From Kitasatospora sp. SUK 42 (GTDB taxonomy: Bacteria; Actinomycetota; Actinomycetes; Streptomycetales; Streptomycetaceae), in assembly GCF_015776785.2 (NCBI RefSeq), contig NZ_LFMD02000005.1:212828-266722 (forward strand): a stretch of 53,895 nucleotides of DNA. Direction: 5' to 3'. The position numbers and the translations under genes were made by a program. The notes below the pieces were generated by a model. That model worked only from the letters and a program-made list of their open reading frames with translations. It was not told the origin of the DNA and searched no databases. Positions within the stretch are counted from its first letter, which is position 1. Each line of letters opens with the position of its first letter. Below are positions 1 through 6,778 of the stretch, in pieces.

Positions 1-380
1 CGGGCCGGACACGCCTCGGAGGACCGCACGGCCGCGAGCCCCGCCGACCTTCGGCCGACCCCGACACACGTGACTACCAGTTCTGCCGATTTCACCGTCA
101 CGTCAGCGCACGCAAGAGGCCCCGCACGGTCAGCGAGACTGCACGGGGCACTGTCGTACGTGGGGCCTACCGGGCAGGAGCCCGAACCACTGGGGTCGGT
201 CCCATGCGATCCGCTGGCCCTCGGCGCTGGCGGCCATCCGCAGCCGCTCGCCCGTGGGCTCGACCTGGCGGGCCGACCAGCAGGGGCACGGTCTGACCTC
301 AGAACTCACAGGTTCCGGCGACATGAGTGCTCACCTGCTGGCGGCTACGGCACCGAGTCTCTACGACTCGGCAAGTCCCA
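1..380. other. gene-poor left end
   Basis: I see no convincing gene here; the open frames are G+C-driven and overlap each other on both strands. The first 18 bases repeat the right half of the hairpin at 1407-1433 (CGGGCCGGACACGCCTCG, again at 1422-1439), so the window may begin inside a terminator belonging to a gene to the left. Confidence 0.5.
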
Positions 381-707
381 TTAGGCGGTTTCGGTGGGGA
401 GGCCGGCCTCGACCCAGTCCTGGATGCCCTCGCGGTACTTGCGGACGTTGGTGTAGCCGAGGTGGGTGAGTCGGTCGGCGACCTGTCCGCTGTTGGGGCA
501 TGCCGGGTTGGAGCAGTAGGTGACGATCGCGGCGTCGCGGTCGGGGAGTACGGCGGATGCCCGGGCGTCGACGTCGGCCAGGACCAGTGCCAGGGCGCCG
601 GGCAGGTGCTGCTGGGCGTGGTACTCGCCGCCGAGCGCGTCGACGACGGTCACGGCGCCGATCTCGATCGCTGCTGCCAGCTCGTCGCGGGTGATGAGTG
701 CGGTCAT
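381..707 (-). CDS. rhodanese-like domain protein
   Basis: A 108-residue single-domain rhodanese-like protein, presumably a cytoplasmic persulfide carrier or sulfurtransferase. The fold signatures are the N-terminal strand VTVVDALGG (about 19-27), the HLPGA turn (34-38), and a cysteine at 65 in TYCSNPAC at the position of the catalytic cysteine. A second cysteine (Cys70) lies in the loop. The loop is not the classical CxxGxRS, so true thiosulfate sulfurtransferase activity is uncertain. The ATG at 707 has a GGAGG ribosome binding site about 7 bases upstream. It is divergent from the TetR gene starting at 745 with 37 bp between them, so it is probably that regulator's target. Confidence 0.85.
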   Translation of the reverse strand: MTALITRDELAAAIEIGAVTVVDALGGEYHAQQHLPGALALVLADVDARASAVLPDRDAAIVTYCSNPACPNSGQVADRLTHLGYTNVRKYREGIQDWVEAGLPTETA

Positions 708-728
708 GCCACTGCCTCCAAAGGAATC

Positions 729-775
729 GGACTACAGTCCTCTTATGGCTCACGACATTAACGGACTGCGGTCCG
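729..775. promoter_or_regulatory. twin palindromes, candidate TetR operators
   Basis: Two related palindromes lie 34 bp apart centre to centre: GGACTACAGTCC (729-740) and CGGACTGCGGTCCG (762-775). The first is in the rhodanese/TetR intergenic gap and the second is just inside the TetR frame. Shared GGAC/GTCC arms fit autoregulation plus control of the divergent rhodanese gene. This is inference from sequence symmetry. Confidence 0.5.
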
Positions 776-1359
776 GTTCTGCAACGCCGCTGGAACTGCT
801 GCGGACGCCGCCGCCCAAGGAGCGCGCGGACGCGGCCCGCAACCGGGCCGCGGTGCTGGAGGCGGCCGCCAGGCTGTTCGCCGAGCAGGGCGTCGAGGCG
901 GTTTCCATGGATCAGGTGGCCGCGGCCGCCGGTGTCGGCAAGGGCACCCTGTTCCGCCGGTTCGGTGACAAGTCGGGGCTGGCCGCCGCGCTGCTGGATG
1001 CCCGCGAGCGCGTCCTGCAGGAAGCGGTTCTGTCCGGGCCACCCCCACTTGGCCCCGGGGCCCCGGCCGACGAGCGCCTGGCCGCCTTCCTCAACGCCTA
1101 CTTCGACTACCTGCTGGAGCATCTGGCGCTGGTCCGGATGTCCGAGACCGCCACGCCCGGAGCCCGGTACCGGATCGGGGCCTACCGGTTCTGGCACCGC
1201 CATGTGGCGATCCTGCTCGCCACCGTGCCCGACCCCGACCACACCGCCCACGCCCTGCTCGCCCCCCTGGCAGCCGATCACGTCGCCGCACTCCTGCCAG
1301 AGCTCGGCGAACAGCGGATGCGTACCGGCCTGCTCAACCTCGCCCACTCGGCGATGTGA
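745..1359 (+). CDS. TetR/AcrR family transcriptional regulator
   Basis: A 204-residue TetR-type repressor. The N-terminal helix-turn-helix spans about residues 35-78, with AARLFAEQG then VAAAAGVGKGTLFRRFGDK typical of the family; the rest is the helical ligand-binding domain. I chose the ATG at 745 because translation upstream of it is not TetR-like. There is no clear Shine-Dalgarno before it, so the message may be leaderless; TACAGT at 733-738 could be the -10 box. It is divergent from the rhodanese gene, with palindromes on both sides of the start, and is followed by a hairpin. The ligand cannot be deduced. Confidence 0.88.
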   Translation: MAHDINGLRSGSATPLELLRTPPPKERADAARNRAAVLEAAARLFAEQGVEAVSMDQVAAAAGVGKGTLFRRFGDKSGLAAALLDARERVLQEAVLSGPPPLGPGAPADERLAAFLNAYFDYLLEHLALVRMSETATPGARYRIGAYRFWHRHVAILLATVPDPDHTAHALLAPLAADHVAALLPELGEQRMRTGLLNLAHSAM

Positions 1360-1406
1360 CAATCCCGCCCCGCCAGCCCGGGCTCAACCCGCCCTGCGAT
1401 CCCTAC

Positions 1407-1433
1407 GTGTCCGGCCCGGGCCGGGCCGGACAC
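1407..1433 (+). terminator. G+C-rich hairpin after TetR
   Basis: A 10-bp perfect stem, GTGTCCGGCC (1407-1416) with GGCCGGACAC (1424-1433), enclosing a 7-base loop. It lies 47 bp past the TetR stop codon. There is no T-tract, as is usual in high-GC actinomycetes. Confidence 0.6.
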
Positions 1434-1510
1434 GCCTCGCGCCGAGCGTGCGGCTCGGGGCCTCGGCGCCGTTGGGGTTGATACGGACTGGCCCGGGGCC
1501 GGCGCCGTGG

Positions 1511-2014
1511 TCAGCCGGCGCGGGGGGTCCAGTCGGCGGGCAGGCCGGACTGGGCGAAGACGGCGTTCAGGCTGTAGAAGTCCTGGTCGGAGGTGATCTT
1601 TCGGCCGTGGGTGTCGAGAAGGGTCACCACCGGCACCGCGAAGGACTTGGGTGCGCCCTTGATGTGGCCGGCGTAGACGCCCTCGACGGTGATGTGGTCA
1701 CCGCTGCGCCAGGCCTGCTTCACGGTGATCTTCACGTTCTCGATCCCGGCGTCGGTGCGGGCCTTCCAGCCGGAGATCTGGTCGCGACCGGTCATGGTGG
1801 CGCCGATTCCCTGGTCGGTGTAGGTGGCGTTCGGGGTGAACAGGGCACCCAGAGCGGCCGGGTCGGTCCCGCTCCAGGCGGCAGCCCAGGCGGTGACGAT
1901 CGTGGGCTTCTCGGGCTCGTGGTGCTTGCTCGGCTGGGCCGCGACGGCGGTGGTCGTGGCGCCCGCAGCGGTGACGGCCGCGGCGATCAGGACGGAAGCG
2001 ATGCGGATCTTCAT
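1511..2014 (-). CDS. secreted SnoaL-like (NTF2-fold) protein
   Basis: A 167-residue protein with a Sec-type signal peptide (basic MKIR, hydrophobic core to about residue 22, AVAA cleavage near 26), then one NTF2-like domain of the SgcJ/EcaC/DUF4440 type. Typical features are TAWAAAWSGTDPAALGALF followed by NATYTDQG and a C-terminal DQDFYSLN stretch. Such domains bind small ligands; no reaction can be assigned. The ATG at 2014 is preferred over a TTG eight codons upstream because GAGGA precedes it and the signal peptide begins there. The gene downstream at 2109-2513 on the same strand is a close paralogue lacking the signal peptide. Confidence 0.82.
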   Translation of the reverse strand: MKIRIASVLIAAAVTAAGATTTAVAAQPSKHHEPEKPTIVTAWAAAWSGTDPAALGALFTPNATYTDQGIGATMTGRDQISGWKARTDAGIENVKITVKQAWRSGDHITVEGVYAGHIKGAPKSFAVPVVTLLDTHGRKITSDQDFYSLNAVFAQSGLPADWTPRAG

Positions 2015-2108
2015 GACGGTGTCCTCAACGGGGGTCAAAGGGAGTCGGGGTTCTGCAAGGGGTCAGTGTCGGCAGTACCGGCAGCGGACTGCGCCTGCGG
2101 CAGCGTGG

Positions 2109-2513
2109 TCAGCCGGCGCTGGGGGTCCAGTCGGCGGGCAGGCCGGACTGGGCGAAGACCGCGTTCAAGCTGTAGAAGTCCTGGTCCCGGGCGATCTCAC
2201 CGTTCTCCAGGTCGAGCAGGGTGGCCAGCGGGACGGCGAACGGGGTGGGTGCGCCCTTGATGTGGCCGGCGTAGACGCCCTCGACGGTGATGCGATCGCC
2301 ACAGTGCGAGGCGTGGTTCACGGTGACCTGCACGTCCTCGATCCCGGCGTCGGTGCGGGCCTTCCAGCCGGAGATCTGGTCGCGGCCGGTCATGGTGACG
2401 CCGATTCCCTGGTCGGTGTAGGTGGCGTTCGGGGTGAACAGGGTGCCCAGGGCGGTCGGGTCGGTGCCGTTCCAGGCGGCGGCCCAGGCGGCGACGATCC
2501 GGTCGAGGTTCAT
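2109..2513 (-). CDS. cytoplasmic SnoaL-like paralogue
   Basis: A 134-residue NTF2-fold protein (SgcJ/EcaC/SnoaL group). It aligns with the mature part of the 1511-2014 protein from start to end with about four in five residues identical by my count, including YTDQGIG, GRDQISGWKARTDAG and the last fourteen residues. It begins at MNLDRIVAAWAA with no signal peptide, so the two copies probably act in different compartments. Divergence is concentrated in the middle strands (residues about 70-80) and around 100-110. No reaction can be assigned. About 280 bp without a gene lies upstream. Confidence 0.78.
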   Translation of the reverse strand: MNLDRIVAAWAAAWNGTDPTALGTLFTPNATYTDQGIGVTMTGRDQISGWKARTDAGIEDVQVTVNHASHCGDRITVEGVYAGHIKGAPTPFAVPLATLLDLENGEIARDQDFYSLNAVFAQSGLPADWTPSAG

Positions 2514-2676
2514 GGCAGTGCCCTACTTTCTTGATCGTGGGTTCGAACTGGTCACTCGTAAGATCAGCGGGACCCAGGGGCTCTGGGCCATGGGTGGGAG
2601 GCCGCGCGGACCGTTGCGGGGGCGGGTATGCGGGACACGGTGGACGGCCGGGGCGATCGCGCGGATGCGTGGTTGG

Positions 2677-2704
2677 CTCGTGCCTCGTGCCTCGTGCCTC
2701 GTGG
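2677..2704. repeat. 7-bp tandem repeat CTCGTGC x4
   Basis: CTCGTGC occurs three times in tandem followed by CTCGTGG, in the gap between the SnoaL-like paralogue and the MDR gene. It is too short for CRISPR or any recognised element and is probably slippage. Confidence 0.7.
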
Positions 2705-2791
2705 CGTGGTCGAGGGTGCGGGTGCGGGTCAGGCGTCAGGGCGGAACGCGGTGAGGGGGCGAATGATCCGGGGCGGCGGCGGGCCCGGCGG

Positions 2792-3844
2792 TCACTGGTT
2801 CGGGTCGGAGACGATGACGACCTTGCCGGCGACCGTGCGGGATTCGGCAAGCGCCAGCGCCGCGCTTGCCTCGGTCAGCGGGAACCGGGCGGCGATCTGC
2901 GAGGTGAGCGCCCCGTCGGCCAGCAGCCTCAGTACCTGGGTGAGGTCCTCGCGCAGCCGACTGCGGAAGGATTCAAGGCGTCGCTTGCCGGCCCAGAAGT
3001 TGTAGAAGTGCGCGCTCCTGCCGTTGGGCAGGTAGTTCCACAAGGCCAGCTGGGCGACCGACTGCAACACCGGCAGTTGGGAGTTGCCCTCCTCGTTCTT
3101 CGTGGCCGCCGTGCCGTAGGACACCAAGGTCCCGCCCCGGCGCAGCAGCCCCCACGACTCCTTCAGGCCGGGCCCGCCGACGTGGTCGAACACCGCGTCG
3201 ACGCCGTCGGGCGCGATCTCTCGGATGTGCTGGTACATGTCCGGGTCGCGGTAGTCGACCGGGATGGCGCCCAGGTCACGCACGAGCCGGTGGTGACGGT
3301 CCGACGCCGTGCCGATCACCTTGATGCCCGCGTGCCGGGCGAGTTGCACGAGGGTGGAACCGACGCCGCCGTTCGCACCCAGGACCACGATCGTCGCGCC
3401 GCTGCGTACCTTGGCGATCCGGTGCAGCATCTGCCAGGCAGTGATCCCGTTGACCACCACGGTCTCCGCGGGGACGGCGTCCACCTCGTCCGGCACGGGC
3501 ACGAGGTCCGCGGCGTCGACCAGCAGATGACTGGCCCAGCCTCCGACCTTGGTGACCGCGGCGAAACGCCGCCCGATCAGGGCGGCATCGGCCTGCGAGC
3601 CGGCGGCGGTCACCGTGCCGACCACGTCGTATCCGGGGACGAAGGGGAAAGCCGGCTGGTCGTAGTACTTGCCGCGGCGCATCTGCTGCTCGGCGAAGGA
3701 CACGCCTGTCGCGTCCATCCGCAGGACGACCTTCCCCTCGGCAGGGGCAGGAAGTTCCCGGACCCGGACTTCGAGGCCGCTCGGCTCGACCTTCCCGGGT
3801 AGGACGATCTCGGTGGCAGTGGTGGTGAAGGGGCTGACAAGCAC
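2792..3844 (-). CDS. MDR superfamily quinone oxidoreductase / alcohol dehydrogenase-like protein
   Basis: A 350-residue medium-chain dehydrogenase/reductase of the zeta-crystallin/quinone oxidoreductase branch. The N-terminal GroES-like domain has GVSFAEQQMRRGKYYDQP and FPFVPGYDVVG. The Rossmann domain carries VVLGANGGVGSTLVQLARH, then GTASDRHH. The cysteine ligands of zinc alcohol dehydrogenases are absent, as expected for this branch. The likely reaction is NADPH-dependent reduction of a quinone or enone. I prefer the GTG at 3844, with CAGGAG about 7 bases upstream, over the ATG at 3892, which lies in a palindromic operator. It is divergent from the TetR gene at 3962 and probably under its control. 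Confidence 0.88.
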   Translation of the reverse strand: MLVSPFTTTATEIVLPGKVEPSGLEVRVRELPAPAEGKVVLRMDATGVSFAEQQMRRGKYYDQPAFPFVPGYDVVGTVTAAGSQADAALIGRRFAAVTKVGGWASHLLVDAADLVPVPDEVDAVPAETVVVNGITAWQMLHRIAKVRSGATIVVLGANGGVGSTLVQLARHAGIKVIGTASDRHHRLVRDLGAIPVDYRDPDMYQHIREIAPDGVDAVFDHVGGPGLKESWGLLRRGGTLVSYGTAATKNEEGNSQLPVLQSVAQLALWNYLPNGRSAHFYNFWAGKRRLESFRSRLREDLTQVLRLLADGALTSQIAARFPLTEASAALALAESRTVAGKVVIVSDPNQ

Positions 3845-3877
3845 GATGGGCTCCTGGTCCGGAACTTCCCTAACACT

Positions 3878-3941
3878 CGTAAGCTTACGCATGTAAGTCT
3901 TGAGCGCGCAAGGTGAACGGCTGTAAGTTTTTCTGCGTAAG
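3878..3941. promoter_or_regulatory. GTAAG array and palindrome between MDR and TetR genes
   Basis: A perfect 12-bp palindrome CGTAAGCTTACG (3878-3889) is followed by three more GTAAG words at 3893, 3923 and 3937. All lie in the 117 bp between the divergent starts. This looks like a multi-site operator for the adjacent TetR protein. The assignment is inferred from repetition and position. Confidence 0.55.
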
Positions 3942-3961
3942 ACGACGACCTGGGAGAAGAC

Positions 3962-4600
3962 ATGCCCACACCCGCCTCACCGAGGCCCGCCCGCACTCGT
4001 AACCCCCGCGGGGAGGGGGGCCGCCTGCGCGACGACATCATGGCCGCGGCGACCGAGCTCCTCGATGAGAGCGGCGAAAGCAGCGTCACCCTGCGATCCG
4101 TCGCCCGCCGAGCAGGAGTGGCCGCTCCCTCGATCTACCGCCACTTTCCCGACCAGCCGAGCATCATGCTGGCCGTGGTGCAACAGGCTTTCGCCATGCT
4201 CGATGCAGAGTTGCGCACCGCCATGGACGCCGCGGGCAGTGACGCCAGAGGACGGCTGTTCGCCTTCTGCAACGCCTATCTGGACTTCGCGGACCAGCAC
4301 CCTGGCCGTTACCGCACGATGTTCGGCGGGGCCTGGATGCCCGATCTGGGCAGCAGCTCGGTGACCGAAGGCGACGTTTCATCGCTGGGCGCGGAGAGCC
4401 TGACTCTGCTCGCCGACACCCTCGACGACTGCGTCCGCGCGGGCTGCGCAACCAGCAGCGACCCGGTCGCCGACGCCGTTGCCCTGTGGCTCGGCCTGCA
4501 CGGGCTCGCCCACCAGCGGCTGGTGACCGTCGCCTTCCCGTGGCCGGCGGACATCGCCGAACGTCTCATCACCACGCTCGCCCACCTCAACGACGCGTAG
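3962..4600 (+). CDS. TetR/AcrR family transcriptional regulator
   Basis: A 212-residue TetR protein. The DNA-binding domain covers about residues 22-68 (AATELLDESG, then VARRAGVAAPSIYRHFPDQ). The C-terminal domain has LFAFCNAYLDFADQHPGRYRTMF and a closing GLHGLAHQRL segment typical of the WHG/TetR_C_33 type. The ATG at 3962 follows GGGAGAAG. It is divergent from the MDR dehydrogenase and separated from it by an array of GTAAG words, the usual arrangement for a repressor controlling a redox enzyme that handles its inducer. Confidence 0.9.
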   Translation: MPTPASPRPARTRNPRGEGGRLRDDIMAAATELLDESGESSVTLRSVARRAGVAAPSIYRHFPDQPSIMLAVVQQAFAMLDAELRTAMDAAGSDARGRLFAFCNAYLDFADQHPGRYRTMFGGAWMPDLGSSSVTEGDVSSLGAESLTLLADTLDDCVRAGCATSSDPVADAVALWLGLHGLAHQRLVTVAFPWPADIAERLITTLAHLNDA

Positions 4601-4611
4601 CTGCGGGGCAA

Positions 4612-4881
4612 TCAGGCCGCAGCGGGCGCCATCTCGGCGCCCAGCTCGGCATGCAGACGGAAGCGTCCGCCGTTCATTCGGACCGCACCGAAGATCGGCC
4701 GGGGGAAGTGGGTGCTCCGGCTGAGGAGGACGGCCTGTTGGGCGCGACCGGTCAGGTTGCCGAGTTCGGCGTTCTCGACGGCGGCGAGCTCGGTGGCGGC
4801 CGCGGCGAGCACGGCCTTCGTGAGGTCGGGGTCGTCGAGGTCGTGAAGGGCGCGTCCGGCGCGGTGGGTGGATTCGATCAA
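4612..4881 (-). CDS. hypothetical protein, possibly a 3' gene remnant
   Basis: An 89-residue frame opening at a TTG codon. The frame stays open upstream past about 4965 (it reads HEEERKHFGEV there) into the end of the DUF202 gene, with no good start codon. Coding-like composition (ELAAVENAELGNLTGRAQQAVLL) suggests it is or was a real gene. It may be the C-terminal part of a longer protein whose start was lost next to the DUF202 genes. It runs convergent with the TetR gene ending at 4600. No family recognised. Confidence 0.4.
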   Translation of the reverse strand: MIESTHRAGRALHDLDDPDLTKAVLAAAATELAAVENAELGNLTGRAQQAVLLSRSTHFPRPIFGAVRMNGGRFRLHAELGAEMAPAAA

Positions 4882-5011
4882 GGGGCTGTAGGAGACGACC
4901 GCCGAGCCGCCGCTGGGCAGGTTCGGATTGGCGATCGCGTCCGCGACCTCGCCGAAGTGCTTGCGTTCCTCCTCGTGGCGGCGGAGAGGCCCCGCCCCCT
5001 CCGCCGCCGCC

Positions 5012-5314
5012 TCAGCCGTCGGCCGGGTGGAGCACCATGGTCGCCGCGAGCACCGCGAGCGCGATCGTGCACGCCGCTGCCGCCAGCGCGCCGCGCAGGG
5101 ACAGTGGACGCGGCCGCGACGCCCCCACCCCGAGCACGCGTCGATGAGCCATGCGCAGGAAGCCCAGCCAGGTGAGGGCGATCAGCGAAACCACCGGCAG
5201 CGGGACCTGTTTGACCGCCAGCAGCGCCGCCACCGTGTACGAGAGCGTCGTCCGCCGCCAGGCCAGCCGGGTGCGCTCGGGTTGGAGTCCGGGGTCCCGT
5301 CCCGCCGTCGTCAC
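5012..5314 (-). CDS. DUF202 family membrane protein (second of pair)
   Basis: A 100-residue membrane protein of the DUF202/YidH type, with the family signature LQPERTRLAWRRT near the N-terminus and three hydrophobic segments (about 24-40, 46-60 and 75-95). Function unknown in the family. The GTG at 5314 overlaps the TGA of the preceding gene by four bases (GTGA), and GGGAGGG lies just upstream. It is the last gene of the FGE-DUF202-DUF202 run, so the two small proteins are probably made together and may form a hetero-oligomer. Confidence 0.8.
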   Translation of the reverse strand: MTTAGRDPGLQPERTRLAWRRTTLSYTVAALLAVKQVPLPVVSLIALTWLGFLRMAHRRVLGVGASRPRPLSLRGALAAAACTIALAVLAATMVLHPADG

Positions 5315-5706
5315 GGACCCTCCCAGCCGAAGAGGACCACCACCACCATCGTCACGGCCACGGTCGCCACGCCCAGGCCGAGCACCGTCGGGAACCGCGA
5401 GACCGGAAGGTCCTTCCCGAGCCGCATCGCCCGCTCGCACCGCACCCAGTGGTTGACCGCCCGCAGTGCGCAGAGCACCCCGGCGGCCAGGAGCGCGAGC
5501 GCCAGTCCGGCGCGGACGCCGCGGGCCAGCTCCGGCAGGAACTGGTCGACGGCGAACCCGCCGCCGATCAGCGCCAGCGCCGTCCGGATCCAGGCGAGGA
5601 AGGTGCGTTCATTGGCCAGCGAGAACCGGTAGTCGGGGGTGTCCCCCTCGTCGTGGATGCGCGTCGGCGCGAACCACAGCCGCAGGGTCCGTAGGCGTTC
5701 GTTCAT
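5311..5706 (-). CDS. DUF202 family membrane protein (first of pair)
   Basis: A 131-residue DUF202 protein. The signature SLANERTFLAWIRTALALIGGG (about 29-50) leads into the first membrane helix; two more hydrophobic segments follow near 65-82 and 107-126. The ATG at 5706 overlaps the FGE stop by four bases (ATGA) and its own stop overlaps the next DUF202 start by four bases, giving a fully coupled three-gene run. Pairing two different DUF202 proteins with a sulfatase-activating enzyme suggests a role in the same pathway, but none is established. Confidence 0.85.
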   Translation of the reverse strand: MNERLRTLRLWFAPTRIHDEGDTPDYRFSLANERTFLAWIRTALALIGGGFAVDQFLPELARGVRAGLALALLAAGVLCALRAVNHWVRCERAMRLGKDLPVSRFPTVLGLGVATVAVTMVVVVLFGWEGP

Positions 5707-6695
5707 GGGGAGACCGTGCGGAAGCCGGCGTTGGCCATGGACGAGTCGGGGGTGTTCGAGGTTCGGGCCGCGTTGCGGTAGCGGTTGCAGTAGCTGTCGT
5801 GGCAGAGGAAGGACCCGCCTCGCATGACCCTCGGCGCATGGGGGGCCGTGCCGGCCGGGCCGGTGGGATCGTGCACGGTCCCTGCCGCGAGGTCCCGGGT
5901 GTAGGTGTCCACGGCCCACGCGTCGGCGCACCATTCCCAGACGTTGCCGACGGTCTGCCAGAGTCCGTAGGCGTTGGGGGAGTACGTGCGCACGGGGGCC
6001 GTGGTGAGGAAGCCGTCGTCCATCGTGTTCTCCGCGGGGAAGGCGCCCTGCCAGATGTTCAGCCGCCAGCCCGCGCGCTCGCCCTCCTGCGCGCCGAGGT
6101 CGTCGCCCCAGGGGTAGCGCCTGCCGTCGAGTCCGCCGCGCGTGGCCGCCTCCCACTGGGCTTCGGTGGGCAGGGCGCGGCCGGCCCAGGCGCAGTAGGC
6201 CTGGGCGTCGTTCCAGGAGATGTGGACCACGGGGTGCTCGTCCAGCCCCTCGATCGACGATCTCGGGCCGCCCGGGTGGCGCCAGTCCGCGCCCCGGACG
6301 CCGCGCCACCACGGGGTCTGCGGCGGCTGCCCGAGGATGTCGCGGGGGTCGGCGGCGAGTGCGAGGTGGAAGACGGCGGAGAAGCCGAAGGTCTCCGCTT
6401 CGGTGCGGTACCCGGTCGCGGCCGCGAACTTCGCCCAGTCGGCGTTGGTGACGCTGGTCGTGTCGATGTCGAAGGCGGTGAGGGACACCGGGTGGACGGG
6501 GGTCTCGCCGTCGGCCGGTGCGCCGTCGCCGTGGGCGTCGCCCATCCGGAAGGTCTGCGCGGGGATGTGTGCCTGCGGGACGGTGTGCGCGGACTGCCCC
6601 GCCGGCTTCGGGTGCCCGGACGGGGGCGGGGGGACGGCGGGCCCGGTGGCGCGCTGGGGGGCGCAGCAGCCGGTGCGGTGCTCGGGTCGGTCCAT
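5703..6695 (-). CDS. formylglycine-generating enzyme (sulfatase-modifying factor)
   Basis: A 330-residue FGE. It oxidises the cysteine of the sulfatase CxPxR motif to C-alpha-formylglycine; studied FGEs use copper and oxygen. The FGE-sulfatase core runs from about residue 42 to the end, with TNADWAKF (83-90), HISWNDAQAYCAW (158-170), LPTEAQWEAATRGG (175-188) and GNVWEWC (250-256). The active-site cysteine pair is present at Cys298 and Cys303 in CHDSYCNRYR. The N-terminal cysteine-rich tail (TGCCAPQR) resembles other streptomycete FGEs. The ATG at 6695 has AAGGAAG upstream. The neighbouring sulfatase (6779-8629, same strand) is the obvious substrate, although a strong hairpin separates them. 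Confidence 0.95.
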   Translation of the reverse strand: MDRPEHRTGCCAPQRATGPAVPPPPSGHPKPAGQSAHTVPQAHIPAQTFRMGDAHGDGAPADGETPVHPVSLTAFDIDTTSVTNADWAKFAAATGYRTEAETFGFSAVFHLALAADPRDILGQPPQTPWWRGVRGADWRHPGGPRSSIEGLDEHPVVHISWNDAQAYCAWAGRALPTEAQWEAATRGGLDGRRYPWGDDLGAQEGERAGWRLNIWQGAFPAENTMDDGFLTTAPVRTYSPNAYGLWQTVGNVWEWCADAWAVDTYTRDLAAGTVHDPTGPAGTAPHAPRVMRGGSFLCHDSYCNRYRNAARTSNTPDSSMANAGFRTVSP

Positions 6696-6716
6696 GGTGC
6701 TTCCTTGCGGGGGTGT

Positions 6717-6767
6717 GGGCCGCGACCGTGCCGAGCCGGGTCGACGGCTCGGGCACGGTCGCGGCCC
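6717..6767 (-). terminator. long hairpin between sulfatase and FGE genes
   Basis: A 21-base left arm (6717-6737) pairs with 6746-6767, with one bulged G and a loop of about 8 bases. It lies directly after the sulfatase stop and before the FGE ribosome binding site on the same strand. It is either a terminator, making FGE separately transcribed, or an attenuating or stabilising stem that lowers FGE relative to sulfatase. Confidence 0.7.
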
Positions 6768-6778
6768 GGAAGGGGCGA

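Noticed and set aside
2535..2546. GGGTTCGAAC resembling a tRNA T-arm
   Set aside because: No acceptor, D or anticodon arms can be folded around it. A similar GGTTCGAAACC at 50262 is part of the oriT-candidate region.
2677..2704. Tandem CTCGTGC repeats as a CRISPR or iteron
   Set aside because: Units are 7 bp with no spacers and there are only four; no cas or replication gene is nearby.
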